In this document: positions 42,091 to 51,606 of the stretch, piece by piece
Position numbering within the stretch: the first letter of the stretch is position 1
Layout: every line of letters begins with the position of its first letter
Assembly (NCBI GenBank): GCA_001787755.1
Contig: MFYJ01000011.1
Span: 1-64,000, forward strand
Length of the DNA stretch: 64,000 nucleotides
Reading direction: 5' to 3'
DNA from: Candidatus Peribacteria bacterium RIFOXYB1_FULL_54_35
GTDB lineage: Bacteria > Patescibacteriota > Gracilibacteria > Peribacterales > Peribacteraceae
Notes under the pieces: generated by a model
Database searches by the model: none
What the model saw: only the letters and a program-made list of their open reading frames with translations
Told to the model about the DNA's origin: nothing
Translations under genes and position numbers: made by a program

Positions 42091-44421
42091 ATGGCAAATC
42101 CCGCAGGGAATGGAAGTATGATGTGTGGCATGTCCTGGACACAGGAACTCTTCACCGCCCTCGCGGAGGTAGGACCGCGTGATATCCTGCGCATAGGACC
42201 GGAAGCAGAATGCGCGGAGAAGCTGCGGAAACTCTGCAGGAAGAACAATACGAAGCTCACAGAGTTGGAACCGTTCAGGCAGAAGAAAAATACCTACCTC
42301 CTCCTGCGGGATGCTCTGCTCGCGCATGACATCGTGTGCACCAATGCAGACCAGAACCGATCTGAACTCTACGAACTGCTCCTCTTCTGCGAAGAGTGTA
42401 TGAAGGAACAGGGAATCCACCCGGTGTTTGCTTTCTGCAATGGTGCTGAGAGTGATTTTAGCGCCATCGCCGAGGAATTCCTGGAACACACCCGGTACGA
42501 GCTCTACGTGAACAAAGAGATGAACATGGTGATGATGGTTGCTCCGGCCACTCTTGCTCAGAAGAAAAAACTTGCAGCACATCTCAGGGGTTCCGGATGG
42601 GAGAAGGAAGTAATCGTGCACAGAAAAGAGGGCAATGACTGGGTGTTACAGAAAACCGAGGCCCGCTTACACTTTACGGAATCCATGCGGGAAAAAGAAA
42701 TTCTGGACTTCGGGTGGGCATGGGAAATTGCACGGAGAGAGCAGGGAGTCTCCCGCGCGGATTGGGAAGCACTGGAGGAGGAAAACAAAGATCTACAGAG
42801 GAAGCTGCACAGGCTTCGAAAGCCACGGGAGAGGCTGCAGTACGACCTTGACCGCATGCTGCGGTCGAAGAGCTGGAAACTCACGGCGCCACTGAGGGAG
42901 ATGGAAGCCTGGCTCCGCAGACGCCTCCGGGAGAATCCGGAGACCATGCATGATGCAAGGAGAGCACAGGAATGCTCACCGGCAACGGAGGCAGGAGAAA
43001 AACAAGAGAAGGGCATTGCAGTGGTCATCCCCTGTCATAACTACGGCAAGTACCTCGCGGAATGCATAGAGAGTGTACTCGGGCAAACCCACGCTCCAGA
43101 CGAGATTCTCGTCGTGGACGATTCCTCGGAAGATGACACTCCGACTGTCGCGAAAGCATTTGCCGACCGTGGTGTTCGGTACCTGCACGGAGAGTGGGCG
43201 GACGTCTGTAAAGCACGCAATGCCGGCGCGCTCGCCACAAGCGCACCTTACCTCGTATTCCTGGATGCAGATGATCTCCTTTCAGCAGACTACGTTGAGC
43301 GGTGCCTGATGAAGATGCAGGATCCCTCCGTTGCCATTGCGTACGGATACCCCCTGCGGTTCGGGGACCGCAACCACCTCGTGGCAGTACCAGAATACGA
43401 CGAGGACATGCTCATGCGGAGAAACTTCATCACATCGAATGCCATGATACGGAGACAGGCGTTCGACATGGCAGGAGGATATCTGTCGCGCCACCACACA
43501 CATCAGGACTGGGATCTCTACAGACGCATGCTCCGGCTGCCGTGGAAAGCTGCCCGTGCGCATACCCATTTTCTCTATCGCGCCCATGACGGCAGCAACT
43601 TCTTACGCTCGCTCAAAACAGAAGGCTGGCAGTACGCACAGAGAGCAACTCTGCACCATCATCCCATGAGTATCTTCACTCTGTTCACCGGACGAGAGGC
43701 TGTACTTGAGCGTCACATTGATGCACTGCGCGCGCTTGATTTTGACCCGAAACTTCTGCAACTCCACTGCTTTGACATGAGCAGCAATGCTGCGTTTGGC
43801 CAACGACTGAGGAATGCACTTGCACAATCGGTCTTCGGACGCATGGCATACTCCAATGCGCTGCCACCTGAGAACTGGAGACCGGCCTCGGATGAAACTG
43901 GGAATCACATCATGAGCAGTACACAGACTGCACAGTACAGAAATGATCTGGCTATCACATACGCATACAACCAGTTCCTCAAGACATGTGACACGGAATT
44001 CGTCCTGGCAGTTGCTGATGATGTCCTGCCCGCGCCAGCTTCACTCAAAACACTGCTGAATACGGTAGAAGAGGATGTTGTGGCTGTTGCGGCGCCCTGC
44101 CCCAGCCGGACGCAGCATTGCTGGGACATCTGGAACACAGACCCTGCAGATAAAAAAGTGCACCTCAAGACACCGGGAAAGGGTACTGAAGAAATTGGAG
44201 GCTCAGAGTTCGGATGCGTGCTCTTCCGTATGAGCGCGCTGAAAAAGGTGTCCATCAGCACAGGCGCACGGTGGAATCCGGAGCGGCGGTACGATCGCCT
44301 GGTGTTTGACCAACTGTGGAATCAGGGGAGAGTGCTCTGTAATTGGGATGCCCAGGCGGAACGTGTGTATACTGGGCACTGTCAAGCATGCGGGGACAAG
44401 GCGCAGAACGCCTCGTCGTAA
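42091..44421 (+). CDS. Large modular GT2 glycosyltransferase
   Basis: 776 aa. Residues about 1-205 look like a degenerate methyltransferase-type domain (RDILRIGPEAECAEKLRKL). Coiled coil at about 230-280 ends in MLRSKSWKLTAPLREME. A GT2 domain (about 310-540) has VVIPCHNYGKYLAECIES, LVVDDSSEDDT, LVFLDADDLLS and HQDWDLYRRML. The C-terminal module (about 545-760) has HCFDMSSNAAFGQRL, VADDVLP and EEIGGSEFGCVLFR, as in the two related proteins. Likely elongates a surface polysaccharide. Confidence 0.9.
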   Translation: MANPAGNGSMMCGMSWTQELFTALAEVGPRDILRIGPEAECAEKLRKLCRKNNTKLTELEPFRQKKNTYLLLRDALLAHDIVCTNADQNRSELYELLLFCEECMKEQGIHPVFAFCNGAESDFSAIAEEFLEHTRYELYVNKEMNMVMMVAPATLAQKKKLAAHLRGSGWEKEVIVHRKEGNDWVLQKTEARLHFTESMREKEILDFGWAWEIARREQGVSRADWEALEEENKDLQRKLHRLRKPRERLQYDLDRMLRSKSWKLTAPLREMEAWLRRRLRENPETMHDARRAQECSPATEAGEKQEKGIAVVIPCHNYGKYLAECIESVLGQTHAPDEILVVDDSSEDDTPTVAKAFADRGVRYLHGEWADVCKARNAGALATSAPYLVFLDADDLLSADYVERCLMKMQDPSVAIAYGYPLRFGDRNHLVAVPEYDEDMLMRRNFITSNAMIRRQAFDMAGGYLSRHHTHQDWDLYRRMLRLPWKAARAHTHFLYRAHDGSNFLRSLKTEGWQYAQRATLHHHPMSIFTLFTGREAVLERHIDALRALDFDPKLLQLHCFDMSSNAAFGQRLRNALAQSVFGRMAYSNALPPENWRPASDETGNHIMSSTQTAQYRNDLAITYAYNQFLKTCDTEFVLAVADDVLPAPASLKTLLNTVEEDVVAVAAPCPSRTQHCWDIWNTDPADKKVHLKTPGKGTEEIGGSEFGCVLFRMSALKKVSISTGARWNPERRYDRLVFDQLWNQGRVLCNWDAQAERVYTGHCQACGDKAQNASS

Positions 44422-44437
44422 TTTCCTGAAAACTGCA

Positions 44438-46450
44438 ATGAAGAAACTTTTGAAAGCCATCCAATCCGGGAAAACCCGAACAATCACAGTCGATATTTTC
44501 GACACGGTACTCCTCAGAAAAATCTACCCGGAAGAACTGCAGTTCCTCAGGCACGCTGAACGTGCCAGTGCTCTCCTGAAGAAGCAATGGAACAGAGATA
44601 TTTCGCCATTCTGCTTCTACTCGTTCCGGCAGTATGTCCGCCAGGTACTTGCCAACATGCAGTACTCCCGGACAAAGGAGCGGGAAGTCTCTATCCGGGA
44701 CATTTTCGCGCAGACACTCGAAAGCATCGCACAGAAGGAATCTGTCCGGCTGGAGCAGAAAGCGAGAGATGCGCTGGTTGATCTCCTCATGCAGGAGGAA
44801 CTGGAGATAGAGAAGAAATCCCTCAAACCCAACCACAAGCTTATCTCTGTACTCCGCGCCTTCAGGGGAAAAGGACTGCACGTCTTCTTCGTCTCAGACA
44901 TGTACCTGGAGACCGAGCACATACAGAAACTCCTCAAGCACTTCGGCATCGATGACGCATTCGATGGCGGGATCTCTTCCGCATCTGCTGGATGCTGTAA
45001 ATGGAGCGGCGGACTCTTCGCTGCGCTCCTGAAAAAAAATCTCATCCCCGGTTTCTCCTATGAGAACAATCTGCATATCGGAGATAACAGGCATGCAGAT
45101 GTCCGGGCAGCGCGTGCGCTCAAAATGAAAGCAATCCACTACCGGTCATTCCACACGCTCGTACGGAGACCTGTTTCCCACATGATCGGCACTCTGAAGC
45201 GGAAGATGCTCCTGCGGCCACATACGACATCCATGCAAAGAGAAATGGCACAGTTCCTGGAAAAGCACACTGCCGTGCTTGGTGCGGAAGAGCAGTGCCT
45301 GTTCAAAGTCGGATTCACTCTCGCGCCGGCAATTGCCCACTATCTAAGCTATGTCGACATCTGGAGCCGTGTCTCACGGCGCCCCGTGTACTTCATCTCG
45401 AGTGAAGCAGCAACATTGCACCACTTGAGCAAAATGCTCAACTCCGGAAGCACCATGCACACGCTCCCCGCACTGGACAGGCTGAAGGCTCTCCATCAGT
45501 TCCTGCATCTCGGCCTTGAAGAAACGCAGGAATACGATCCCGTCCCGGTCTTGTGGTTCTTAAACCTCGGAATAAGACAGATAAGCTTCTCCAGCATTCT
45601 GGAACGAATCGGCATTAAGCCCGAGGATCTGCCGTTCCCAAAGGCCATCTATGAAGAACTGCCTCGAAGTACCCAGCTTGAAAGCATAGGTAAACTCATC
45701 AAGTACAAGCCTCTGCTCGTAAAGCATCTGCAGGAGGCACACAATTACGTTCTCCACAGTCTGCAACGGAGCTCATTCTTGAGTGCGCGCAAAGTCATCA
45801 TCGCAGATATCGGGTGGAGCGGCACCATCCAGGGATTGCTGGAAGGAAGTATGGAGCTTCTCCACCAAGACATCGATATCCAGGGAATCTACCTCGGACG
45901 GAGAATCTTTAACACTATTCCCTGGATGCCCCCGAAGAAAGCACACGGAACCCTCTTCCAGGGCGAAAGTGAAAAACTGGGGGCAGAGCTGCTCGTAGAG
46001 GAGATCTGGGAATACGCCATCTGTGAATCCAGAGAGAATAAACACCTGACCATCCTCCGGGGGATGGAATACTTCTTTGAACTGTATGGATCGCACATGA
46101 AGAGCGCTCCTGACTTTGTGCTTGGAACTCTCCTCCAGCCGCTCCGAAAGCTTTTCAGCAGACCAAGCCTCCTGGAAGCAGAACTCATTGGCAGTATCAA
46201 ACACCACGCAGACGTGGGAAGCTCATTCTCTCAGTCCATCGTACAATCCCCGTTCACGAGAAAGGAACTGCTCAGAGCATTCTTCTTCGATCCGCCCCTG
46301 TTCCACTCACAGCGCATCAATCAGTTCTGGCGGGAAGGCTTCCTCACAAAATACCGCCTGCGCCATCTGCGACCATTCTTCGGCCTACATGGACAAATCG
46401 CCTCTGTCATAGAACAATCGAGGAGAAAAAAATGGCAGAGATTCGTCTAA
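44438..46450 (+). CDS. HAD-superfamily protein of surface-glycan clusters
   Basis: 670 aa from ATG 44438. HAD motif I VDIFDTVLLRK, motif II VFFVSDMYLET, a Cap-like helical insert and motif IV-like NNLHIGDNRHADVRAA lie in residues about 18-260. The remaining 400 residues have no recognised domain (YFISSEAATLHHLSKML, VIIADIGWSGTIQGLLEGSM, LLVEEIWEYAICE). This resembles the large predicted HAD hydrolases found in polysaccharide loci of other bacteria (COG5610-type, from memory). Substrate unknown; sits between two glycosyltransferases on one transcript. Confidence 0.85.
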   Translation: MKKLLKAIQSGKTRTITVDIFDTVLLRKIYPEELQFLRHAERASALLKKQWNRDISPFCFYSFRQYVRQVLANMQYSRTKEREVSIRDIFAQTLESIAQKESVRLEQKARDALVDLLMQEELEIEKKSLKPNHKLISVLRAFRGKGLHVFFVSDMYLETEHIQKLLKHFGIDDAFDGGISSASAGCCKWSGGLFAALLKKNLIPGFSYENNLHIGDNRHADVRAARALKMKAIHYRSFHTLVRRPVSHMIGTLKRKMLLRPHTTSMQREMAQFLEKHTAVLGAEEQCLFKVGFTLAPAIAHYLSYVDIWSRVSRRPVYFISSEAATLHHLSKMLNSGSTMHTLPALDRLKALHQFLHLGLEETQEYDPVPVLWFLNLGIRQISFSSILERIGIKPEDLPFPKAIYEELPRSTQLESIGKLIKYKPLLVKHLQEAHNYVLHSLQRSSFLSARKVIIADIGWSGTIQGLLEGSMELLHQDIDIQGIYLGRRIFNTIPWMPPKKAHGTLFQGESEKLGAELLVEEIWEYAICESRENKHLTILRGMEYFFELYGSHMKSAPDFVLGTLLQPLRKLFSRPSLLEAELIGSIKHHADVGSSFSQSIVQSPFTRKELLRAFFFDPPLFHSQRINQFWREGFLTKYRLRHLRPFFGLHGQIASVIEQSRRKKWQRFV

Positions 46451-46486
46451 CAGTGCATTCTATTTCTCCTGGTACCGTATCCATGT

Positions 46487-48118
46487 ATGGTTCCTTCCAT
46501 CCGCATCAATCTCAGGAGATTCCCCTACGTTGTGTTCAGGGTATGCAAGACCCTCTGGCGAGCCTGCGGATCGCCATTCCCGGGAATTGTACGCATATTC
46601 CGGCACAATTTTCTCGGCAGGTTCTGGCCTGCAGAACAGTTCGCCGCACCGTTCATAACCCACAACTCGGCCCCACTCTGGTGGAAGAACCGGAGGAGCA
46701 ATGTTTCTGTCGTCATTCCCTGCCACAACTACGGTGTCTACCTTGCAGAGGCACTGGAGAGTGTTCTTGCGCAGACCATGCCGCCTGCAGACGTTGTCGT
46801 GGTGGATGATGCTTCGGAGGACAACACAAAAGAAATCACTCAATCCTATGGGGAAAAAGGTGTGCGGTACCTCCGTGGCGAGTGGAAATCTGTTTCTCAT
46901 GCACGGAACGCAGGCGCAAAAACCACGTTCACGGATTTCATCCTCTTCGTGGATGCAGATGACATCCTCCCCCAAAACTACATCGAGAAGTGTCTGGAGC
47001 AAATGCGGGATCCCCGCGTGGGTATTGCCTACGGTGATATGCACCGTTTCGGCAACGACGGCATCATTGAGCGTGCACAGCCATTCAATAAGGAAAACCT
47101 CTTCAGATTGAACTTCATTTCCTCACATGCCCTCATGAGACGACAGGCATTCGACCTGGCGGGAGGGTACCGGTCCCTGAAGAGCGTACCCGAAGACTGG
47201 GACCTCTACCGGCGCATCCTCAGTTATCCATGGATCGCCGCAAAAGCAGACACGCACGTGCACTACCGGGTACATGATGGCAGCCGTCTGCACACCATCC
47301 TGCGTGAGTACGCCGGCTCCTACTGGAAAATCGCATCTCTCCTCCGGAACCCCATTACCATTTTCACCCCATTTGCGGGGCGTACGAGCACATTTGAGAG
47401 ATATGTGCAGGGACTTAAGGATCTGGATTTCGACCACTCACTCATCCACCTCCACTGGTTCGATACGAGCGGGAAACCGGAGTTCGGACACATGCTGAAG
47501 AATGCACTGGCAGCGATGGATGTGGGCCGTGCGACCTACACGAAGGCTCCTCTCCCCGAGCTCTGGGGGCATACGCCACAGACCCTCATAGAGGGGCGCG
47601 TGCGGAACATCAACAATGCTCAGTACTACTATGAAATGGCTGTCATCTACGCCTACAACACGCTGCTCACCTGCTGCCCGACGGAATTCGTACTGGTGAT
47701 CGAGGATGATATTGTCCCGGAGCCGGCAGCACTCAAGAAGATGCTCAAGACTGTCGATGCACACACGGCAGCCGTAGTGGCGCACTATGAGTGCCACATC
47801 CTTGGGCATTCGCTGGTGTGGTACACAACCAAGAAGGGGGATGTGCACTTCCCGAAAAGGAGAAAAGGGATTGAAGAGGTGGGAGGCTCAGGTTTCGGCT
47901 GCTCCCTCTTCCGTGTGAGCGACTTACGCAAAAACCCATTCTATACACGGGTGCACCACACTCCTCCCGAGTGGTATGACCACATCACTTACAAAGCTCT
48001 CCGGAAGTACGGGAAAGTGCTGTGCAATTGGGACGTCGCTGTCGAGCACCTGCGGACCGAACGGTACCTCCATGGCCCCAGGAAGGAAGCGGCCCCTTCG
48101 CCAGTCACTGGTCGCTAG
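46487..48118 (+). CDS. GT2 glycosyltransferase with second GT-A-like module
   Basis: 543 aa. Short basic N-terminus with NFLGRFWPAEQ shared with 39490. GT2 domain (about 70-300): VSVVIPCHNYGVYLAEALES, VVVDDASEDNT, ILFVDADDILP, PEDWDLYRRIL. C-terminal module (about 310-530): LHWFDTSGKPEFGHMLKNAL, FVLVIEDDIVPEP, EEVGGSGFGCSLFR, CNWDVAVEHL. The stop codon (48116-48118) is inside an arm of a noncoding inverted repeat. Last gene of the glycan run. Confidence 0.92.
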   Translation: MVPSIRINLRRFPYVVFRVCKTLWRACGSPFPGIVRIFRHNFLGRFWPAEQFAAPFITHNSAPLWWKNRRSNVSVVIPCHNYGVYLAEALESVLAQTMPPADVVVVDDASEDNTKEITQSYGEKGVRYLRGEWKSVSHARNAGAKTTFTDFILFVDADDILPQNYIEKCLEQMRDPRVGIAYGDMHRFGNDGIIERAQPFNKENLFRLNFISSHALMRRQAFDLAGGYRSLKSVPEDWDLYRRILSYPWIAAKADTHVHYRVHDGSRLHTILREYAGSYWKIASLLRNPITIFTPFAGRTSTFERYVQGLKDLDFDHSLIHLHWFDTSGKPEFGHMLKNALAAMDVGRATYTKAPLPELWGHTPQTLIEGRVRNINNAQYYYEMAVIYAYNTLLTCCPTEFVLVIEDDIVPEPAALKKMLKTVDAHTAAVVAHYECHILGHSLVWYTTKKGDVHFPKRRKGIEEVGGSGFGCSLFRVSDLRKNPFYTRVHHTPPEWYDHITYKALRKYGKVLCNWDVAVEHLRTERYLHGPRKEAAPSPVTGR

Positions 48119-48265
48119 GCAGTGTTCACATAAAGCGTGTCATGGTGAGCTCTGACGAACCATGACGCGCGATGTCGCCCTTCGTCAGTGCTCAGGGTGA
48201 CATCGCTTGTGTATGAGGAAAAAGCGGATATGTAAACACTACCTAGTCACTCGTCGAGACCAGTG
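48104..48265. repeat. Large inverted-repeat element after the glycan genes
   Basis: Left arm CACTGGTCGCTAGGCAGTGTTCACATA (48106-48132) and right arm TATGTAAACACTACCTAGTCACTCGTCGAGACCAGTG are complementary with one 8-nt bulge. Between them lie a CATGGTGAGCTCTGACGAACCATG stem and the REP-like GATGTCGCCCTTCGTCAGTGCTCAGGGTGACATC stem. It is followed 11 nt later by R2 copy 2, so the glycan operon ends in stacked repeats. Confidence 0.7.
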
Positions 48266-48276
48266 ACCTTTGACCA

Positions 48277-48440
48277 GTGAAGCTCCACGGCCTTACGGCC
48301 GTGGCATCTCTTTGATGCGCCGCCGCAAAGCGGCGGCGGAACCCGGCGTAGCGGGAGGCCACTTCGCCCTTCGGGCTTCGCGGCTTCACCCGCATTCCTC
48401 CACGGGCTTACGCCCGTGGCCTCCTGCGGAGTCGGGTGAC
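48277..48440 (+). repeat. 164-bp repeat R2, copy 2
   Basis: Same sequence, orientation and length as 31682-31845, with one visible substitution (CGGCGTAGC for CGGCGCAGC). Its right end encodes, on the minus strand, the last 12 or so residues and the stop codon of the ABC transporter ATPase gene, so the coding region has been extended or truncated by the repeat. Confidence 0.93.
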
Positions 48441-49277
48441 AAGTGGCTGGCAAACCCCGGCAGGCTGCTCATTCGCACGCATGGAACGCAATAATTTCGT
48501 TCTGCACTCCCACCTAAAGCGCGAACGCAAAGCCGTAAGCTGACGGTGCACACGCAGTACCTCTTCGCCATAGTGGTCCTTCCTCGTGCGAACTTTTACC
48601 TTCCTCCCCTTCTCCAGGTACATGATGCGGTCGCAGAATTGCTCGAGCTGTTCCTCGGAATGATTCACGAGTAGAACAGTTTTCCCGCGCTCCTTGAGAG
48701 ACCGCATATGCCTGATACACTTCTGTCTAAACTGTTCATCACCAACCGCAAGGATTTCATCGAAGAGGTATACATCGGAGTCAACATGCGCTGCAGCAGC
48801 ATACGCCAGGCGCGCACGCATACCTGTGCTGTAACACTTCAGTGGGAGATCGAGGTGGGCATCAATCTCCGCAAACTCGAGGATTTTTTCTGTCATCTTT
48901 CTGATCTCCTGCCGGGACATGCCATGCAGGAGCCCATGCAGATAGATGTTTTCCTCTGCCCCCTTCTCATCGTGGAACCCCACTCCCAGCGTGAAGAAGC
49001 AGGATATGCTCCCGCACCGAAACACCTCCCCTTCGTCCGGCGGCAGCAAACCCGCCAAGATCTGCAGGAGTGTTGTTTTGCCGCTGCCGTTCGGCCCGTA
49101 TATACCCAGCCACTCACCCCGTTGCACAAGCAAGGAAACACCATCCAATGCCTGAATTGCGCGTTTCCTTCTATGAATCCTCCAGTGGATGACATGATCC
49201 TGGAGCAGGTGTGTCGGCAGCGTGTACTGCTCGTATATTTTGGAAATACCCCTGCATGAGAGAATGACTCTGGGCAT
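48408..49277 (-). CDS. ABC-2 polysaccharide exporter, ATP-binding subunit (Wzt-like)
   Basis: 289 aa. Walker A GIYGPNGSGKTTLL, Q-loop region, signature YSTGMRARLAYA, Walker B DVYLFDEILAVGDE and H-loop VLLVNHSEEQ. The N-terminal VILSCRGISKIYEQYTLPTHLL is typical of Wzt/TagH ATPases. No C-terminal carbohydrate-binding domain; instead the tail (VTRLRRRPRA) is encoded in repeat R2, so the original C-terminus was probably lost. Start overlaps the permease stop. Confidence 0.93.
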   Translation of the reverse strand: MPRVILSCRGISKIYEQYTLPTHLLQDHVIHWRIHRRKRAIQALDGVSLLVQRGEWLGIYGPNGSGKTTLLQILAGLLPPDEGEVFRCGSISCFFTLGVGFHDEKGAEENIYLHGLLHGMSRQEIRKMTEKILEFAEIDAHLDLPLKCYSTGMRARLAYAAAAHVDSDVYLFDEILAVGDEQFRQKCIRHMRSLKERGKTVLLVNHSEEQLEQFCDRIMYLEKGRKVKVRTRKDHYGEEVLRVHRQLTALRSRFRWECRTKLLRSMRANEQPAGVCQPLVTRLRRRPRA

Positions 49278-50119
49278 CAGTACTCTTGGAGGAAAAGTGT
49301 ACTCCTTCGTAAGTAAGCCGCTGCACCGACAAGGAAAATAACGAGGCAGACGGCAGTTGCCCCCCCGATATGCACAAGCGTGGGCAGGCCGATATCCTCG
49401 TAGTACAGGAGGACTCTCCGTGCGTCCTGCATGAGCATAGAGACAGGCTGGAGACGGATGAATGCGTCGAAGAAACCCCACAGGTTCTGCGGACCTCCGC
49501 CCGTAAGCAGACCCACGGCTGTCCTGGAAATCGGGGCTTCCATTTCCTTAAAGTACATGATGGGAGTAAGCCAGAAGAGGACTTGGAGCAGTACAGACCA
49601 TAAATGGCTGACATCTCTGAACTTCAGAGAGTACGCACTGAGGAACATCCCTATGCCCAGCGCAAGCAGGCTCATTTGGACAAAGAGGAAGGGGAAGTAG
49701 ATATACCCTGCTCCGGGGAGAGGACCGAGGAAGAATGTGATGCAAAGGAAGAGCAAAAATTCGGTGGCGCAGATAATCGCCTGCTGGCAGCCCACTGCAA
49801 ACATGAGGAGAATACGGGGAAAATTCACTTTCTGGATGATTGCCGATTTGCTCTCGAGAGCGGAAATGCACCCGGAAGTGACTCCGCAGAAGTGCTGCCA
49901 GATAATGAGACCCAAAAACAGGTAGAGCGGGTAGTATGGCACCTCCTCTCCCACAAACGGCCGGAAAATGTGAAAGATAACCAGGAACCGGACAATCATA
50001 GGCACAAAAGACCACAGGTACCCCAGGAACGACCCGCGATATTTCATCACAAAATCAGACCATCCGATCGCCCAGACGACGAGAACCATCTGCCGCCAGG
50101 TATAACGCTTCACCGGCAT
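49277..50119 (-). CDS. ABC-2 polysaccharide exporter, permease (Wzm-like)
   Basis: 280 aa, six membrane segments. N-terminal RYTWRQMVLVVWAIGWSDFVMKYRGSFLGYLWSFVPM and the GLIIWQHFCGVTSGCISALESKSAIIQKVNFPR loop are hallmarks of ABC-2 O-antigen/teichoic exporters; FRDVSHLWSVLLQVLFWLTPIMY near the end. Partner of the ATPase downstream (1-nt overlap). Probably moves the glycan made by the neighbouring glycosyltransferases across the membrane. Confidence 0.94.
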   Translation of the reverse strand: MPVKRYTWRQMVLVVWAIGWSDFVMKYRGSFLGYLWSFVPMIVRFLVIFHIFRPFVGEEVPYYPLYLFLGLIIWQHFCGVTSGCISALESKSAIIQKVNFPRILLMFAVGCQQAIICATEFLLFLCITFFLGPLPGAGYIYFPFLFVQMSLLALGIGMFLSAYSLKFRDVSHLWSVLLQVLFWLTPIMYFKEMEAPISRTAVGLLTGGGPQNLWGFFDAFIRLQPVSMLMQDARRVLLYYEDIGLPTLVHIGGATAVCLVIFLVGAAAYLRRSTLFLQEY

Positions 50120-50205
50120 AGCTGTATGCTAGCTTACTTTCCTTCGGTCAACATTATCTACCGCAGGAGGAGCAGACAGCACAACCGTCATTCTCCCCGC
50201 AGAAG

Positions 50206-51606
50206 TTACACTTCTATCTCCTCCCCCCGCTCCGGCAGAGAAATGCCAAGATCACCCCGCACATGCTGCAGGCGTTCGGCAAACGGCTTCATCTGTTCTA
50301 TTTCTCCATGAACGAGGATGACCCTCTTCAGACCTTTTACACTGCAGACAAAATTATCGAGATCCGCCATATCCGCGTGGCCGGAGTATGCGTTAATGTA
50401 CACCGTCTTTGCCTTCTTCTCGTACACCTCCCCAAAGATCTTCACTTCAGAAATCTCGGGTTCCATGAGGCTGCGACCGAGCGTGTTCTCAGCCATGTAC
50501 CCTACCGCGACAATGGTATTGCGGACGTCCTCAAGGTTATTGCGCAGGTGGTGCCGAATGCGCCCGGCCTCGCACATCCCGGCACCTGCCATGATGACCA
50601 TAGGACCGGGAGTCCCATTGAGTTCCTTACTTTCCTCCGCACTCTCGGTGTACCTCACAAGTGAGAACTGGAACGGGTTGTGTGCCCTGGCTAAAAATTT
50701 CTCATACATGTCTTTGTCGTAGCACTCCGGATGCCTCATGAAGACACCCGTCACGCGTGAAGCGAGGGGCGAGTCGATGATAATGGGTACCGCAGGAATT
50801 TCCTTCGCATCCCACAGCACATGCAAGTCATAGACAATCTCCTGCGTCCTCTCGAGTGAGAAAGCAGGAATGATGATCTTTCCGCCGCGCTTTGACGTAC
50901 TGACTATAATCTCCTGGAGAGCATGCTTCGCCGTTTGAATGCCTTCATGCTCGCGGTTGCCGTACGTACTCTCACAGATGAGCGTTTCAACGGGTGGCAT
51001 ATCCGCCGGATCCCGGATGATTGGCAGCATGTTGCGCCCGAGATCGCCTGTAAAACCTACACGGTGCACTCTGCTGCCTTCCACAATTTCCAGCACAATC
51101 ATTGCAGCCCCCACGATGTGTCCTGCCTCAAGAAACTGCGCCTGCACTCCGTCGCAGACAGTAAACCACTCACCATAGTTCTGCCCCTGGAAGATCTCCA
51201 TGCAATCTATGGCATCCTGCTGCGTGTAGAGCGGCCCTTCGCACGCAAGCATCGTATCCGGCAGGTGCTTACGAAAGTATTCTTCGTCCTTCTCCTGAAT
51301 GTAGCCACTGTCCTGGAGCATCACATCAGCGAGATCCTTCGTTGCATAAGTACAGTACACCTTCCCTCTGTATCCCCTCTTGTAAAGCAATGGTATCCGG
51401 CCCACGTGGTCTGCGTGTGCATGGGAAAGGATCACAGCATCTATCTCCGCAGGCTCGAAAGAAAATTGCGAGTTCTTTGTGACAGCCTCTTTGCGATGCC
51501 CCTGGAAAAGCCCGCAGTCCAAAAGAATGCGCTTCCCGTTCGCAAGTTGAATTTCATGGCACGTGCCTGTCACCTCTCGTGCCGCACCATGGGAAATAAT
51601 CTTCAT
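50206..51606 (-). CDS. MBL-fold beta-CASP RNase/metallo-hydrolase
   Basis: 466 aa. HxHxDH metal motif SHAHADHVGRIP (about 57-68), further metal ligands VGFTGDLG and the C-terminal VHGE, beta-CASP inserts (SKRGGKIIIPAFSLERTQEIVYDL, IIIDSPLASRVTGVF, IMAGAGMCEAGRIRHHL, INAYSGHADMADLDNF). The domain plus the RNA-specificity end match COG1236-type (CPSF/YSH1-like) nucleases. No KH domains. Role in RNA turnover or processing inferred, possibly including rRNA. Confidence 0.93.
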   Translation of the reverse strand: MKIISHGAAREVTGTCHEIQLANGKRILLDCGLFQGHRKEAVTKNSQFSFEPAEIDAVILSHAHADHVGRIPLLYKRGYRGKVYCTYATKDLADVMLQDSGYIQEKDEEYFRKHLPDTMLACEGPLYTQQDAIDCMEIFQGQNYGEWFTVCDGVQAQFLEAGHIVGAAMIVLEIVEGSRVHRVGFTGDLGRNMLPIIRDPADMPPVETLICESTYGNREHEGIQTAKHALQEIIVSTSKRGGKIIIPAFSLERTQEIVYDLHVLWDAKEIPAVPIIIDSPLASRVTGVFMRHPECYDKDMYEKFLARAHNPFQFSLVRYTESAEESKELNGTPGPMVIMAGAGMCEAGRIRHHLRNNLEDVRNTIVAVGYMAENTLGRSLMEPEISEVKIFGEVYEKKAKTVYINAYSGHADMADLDNFVCSVKGLKRVILVHGEIEQMKPFAERLQHVRGDLGISLPERGEEIEV

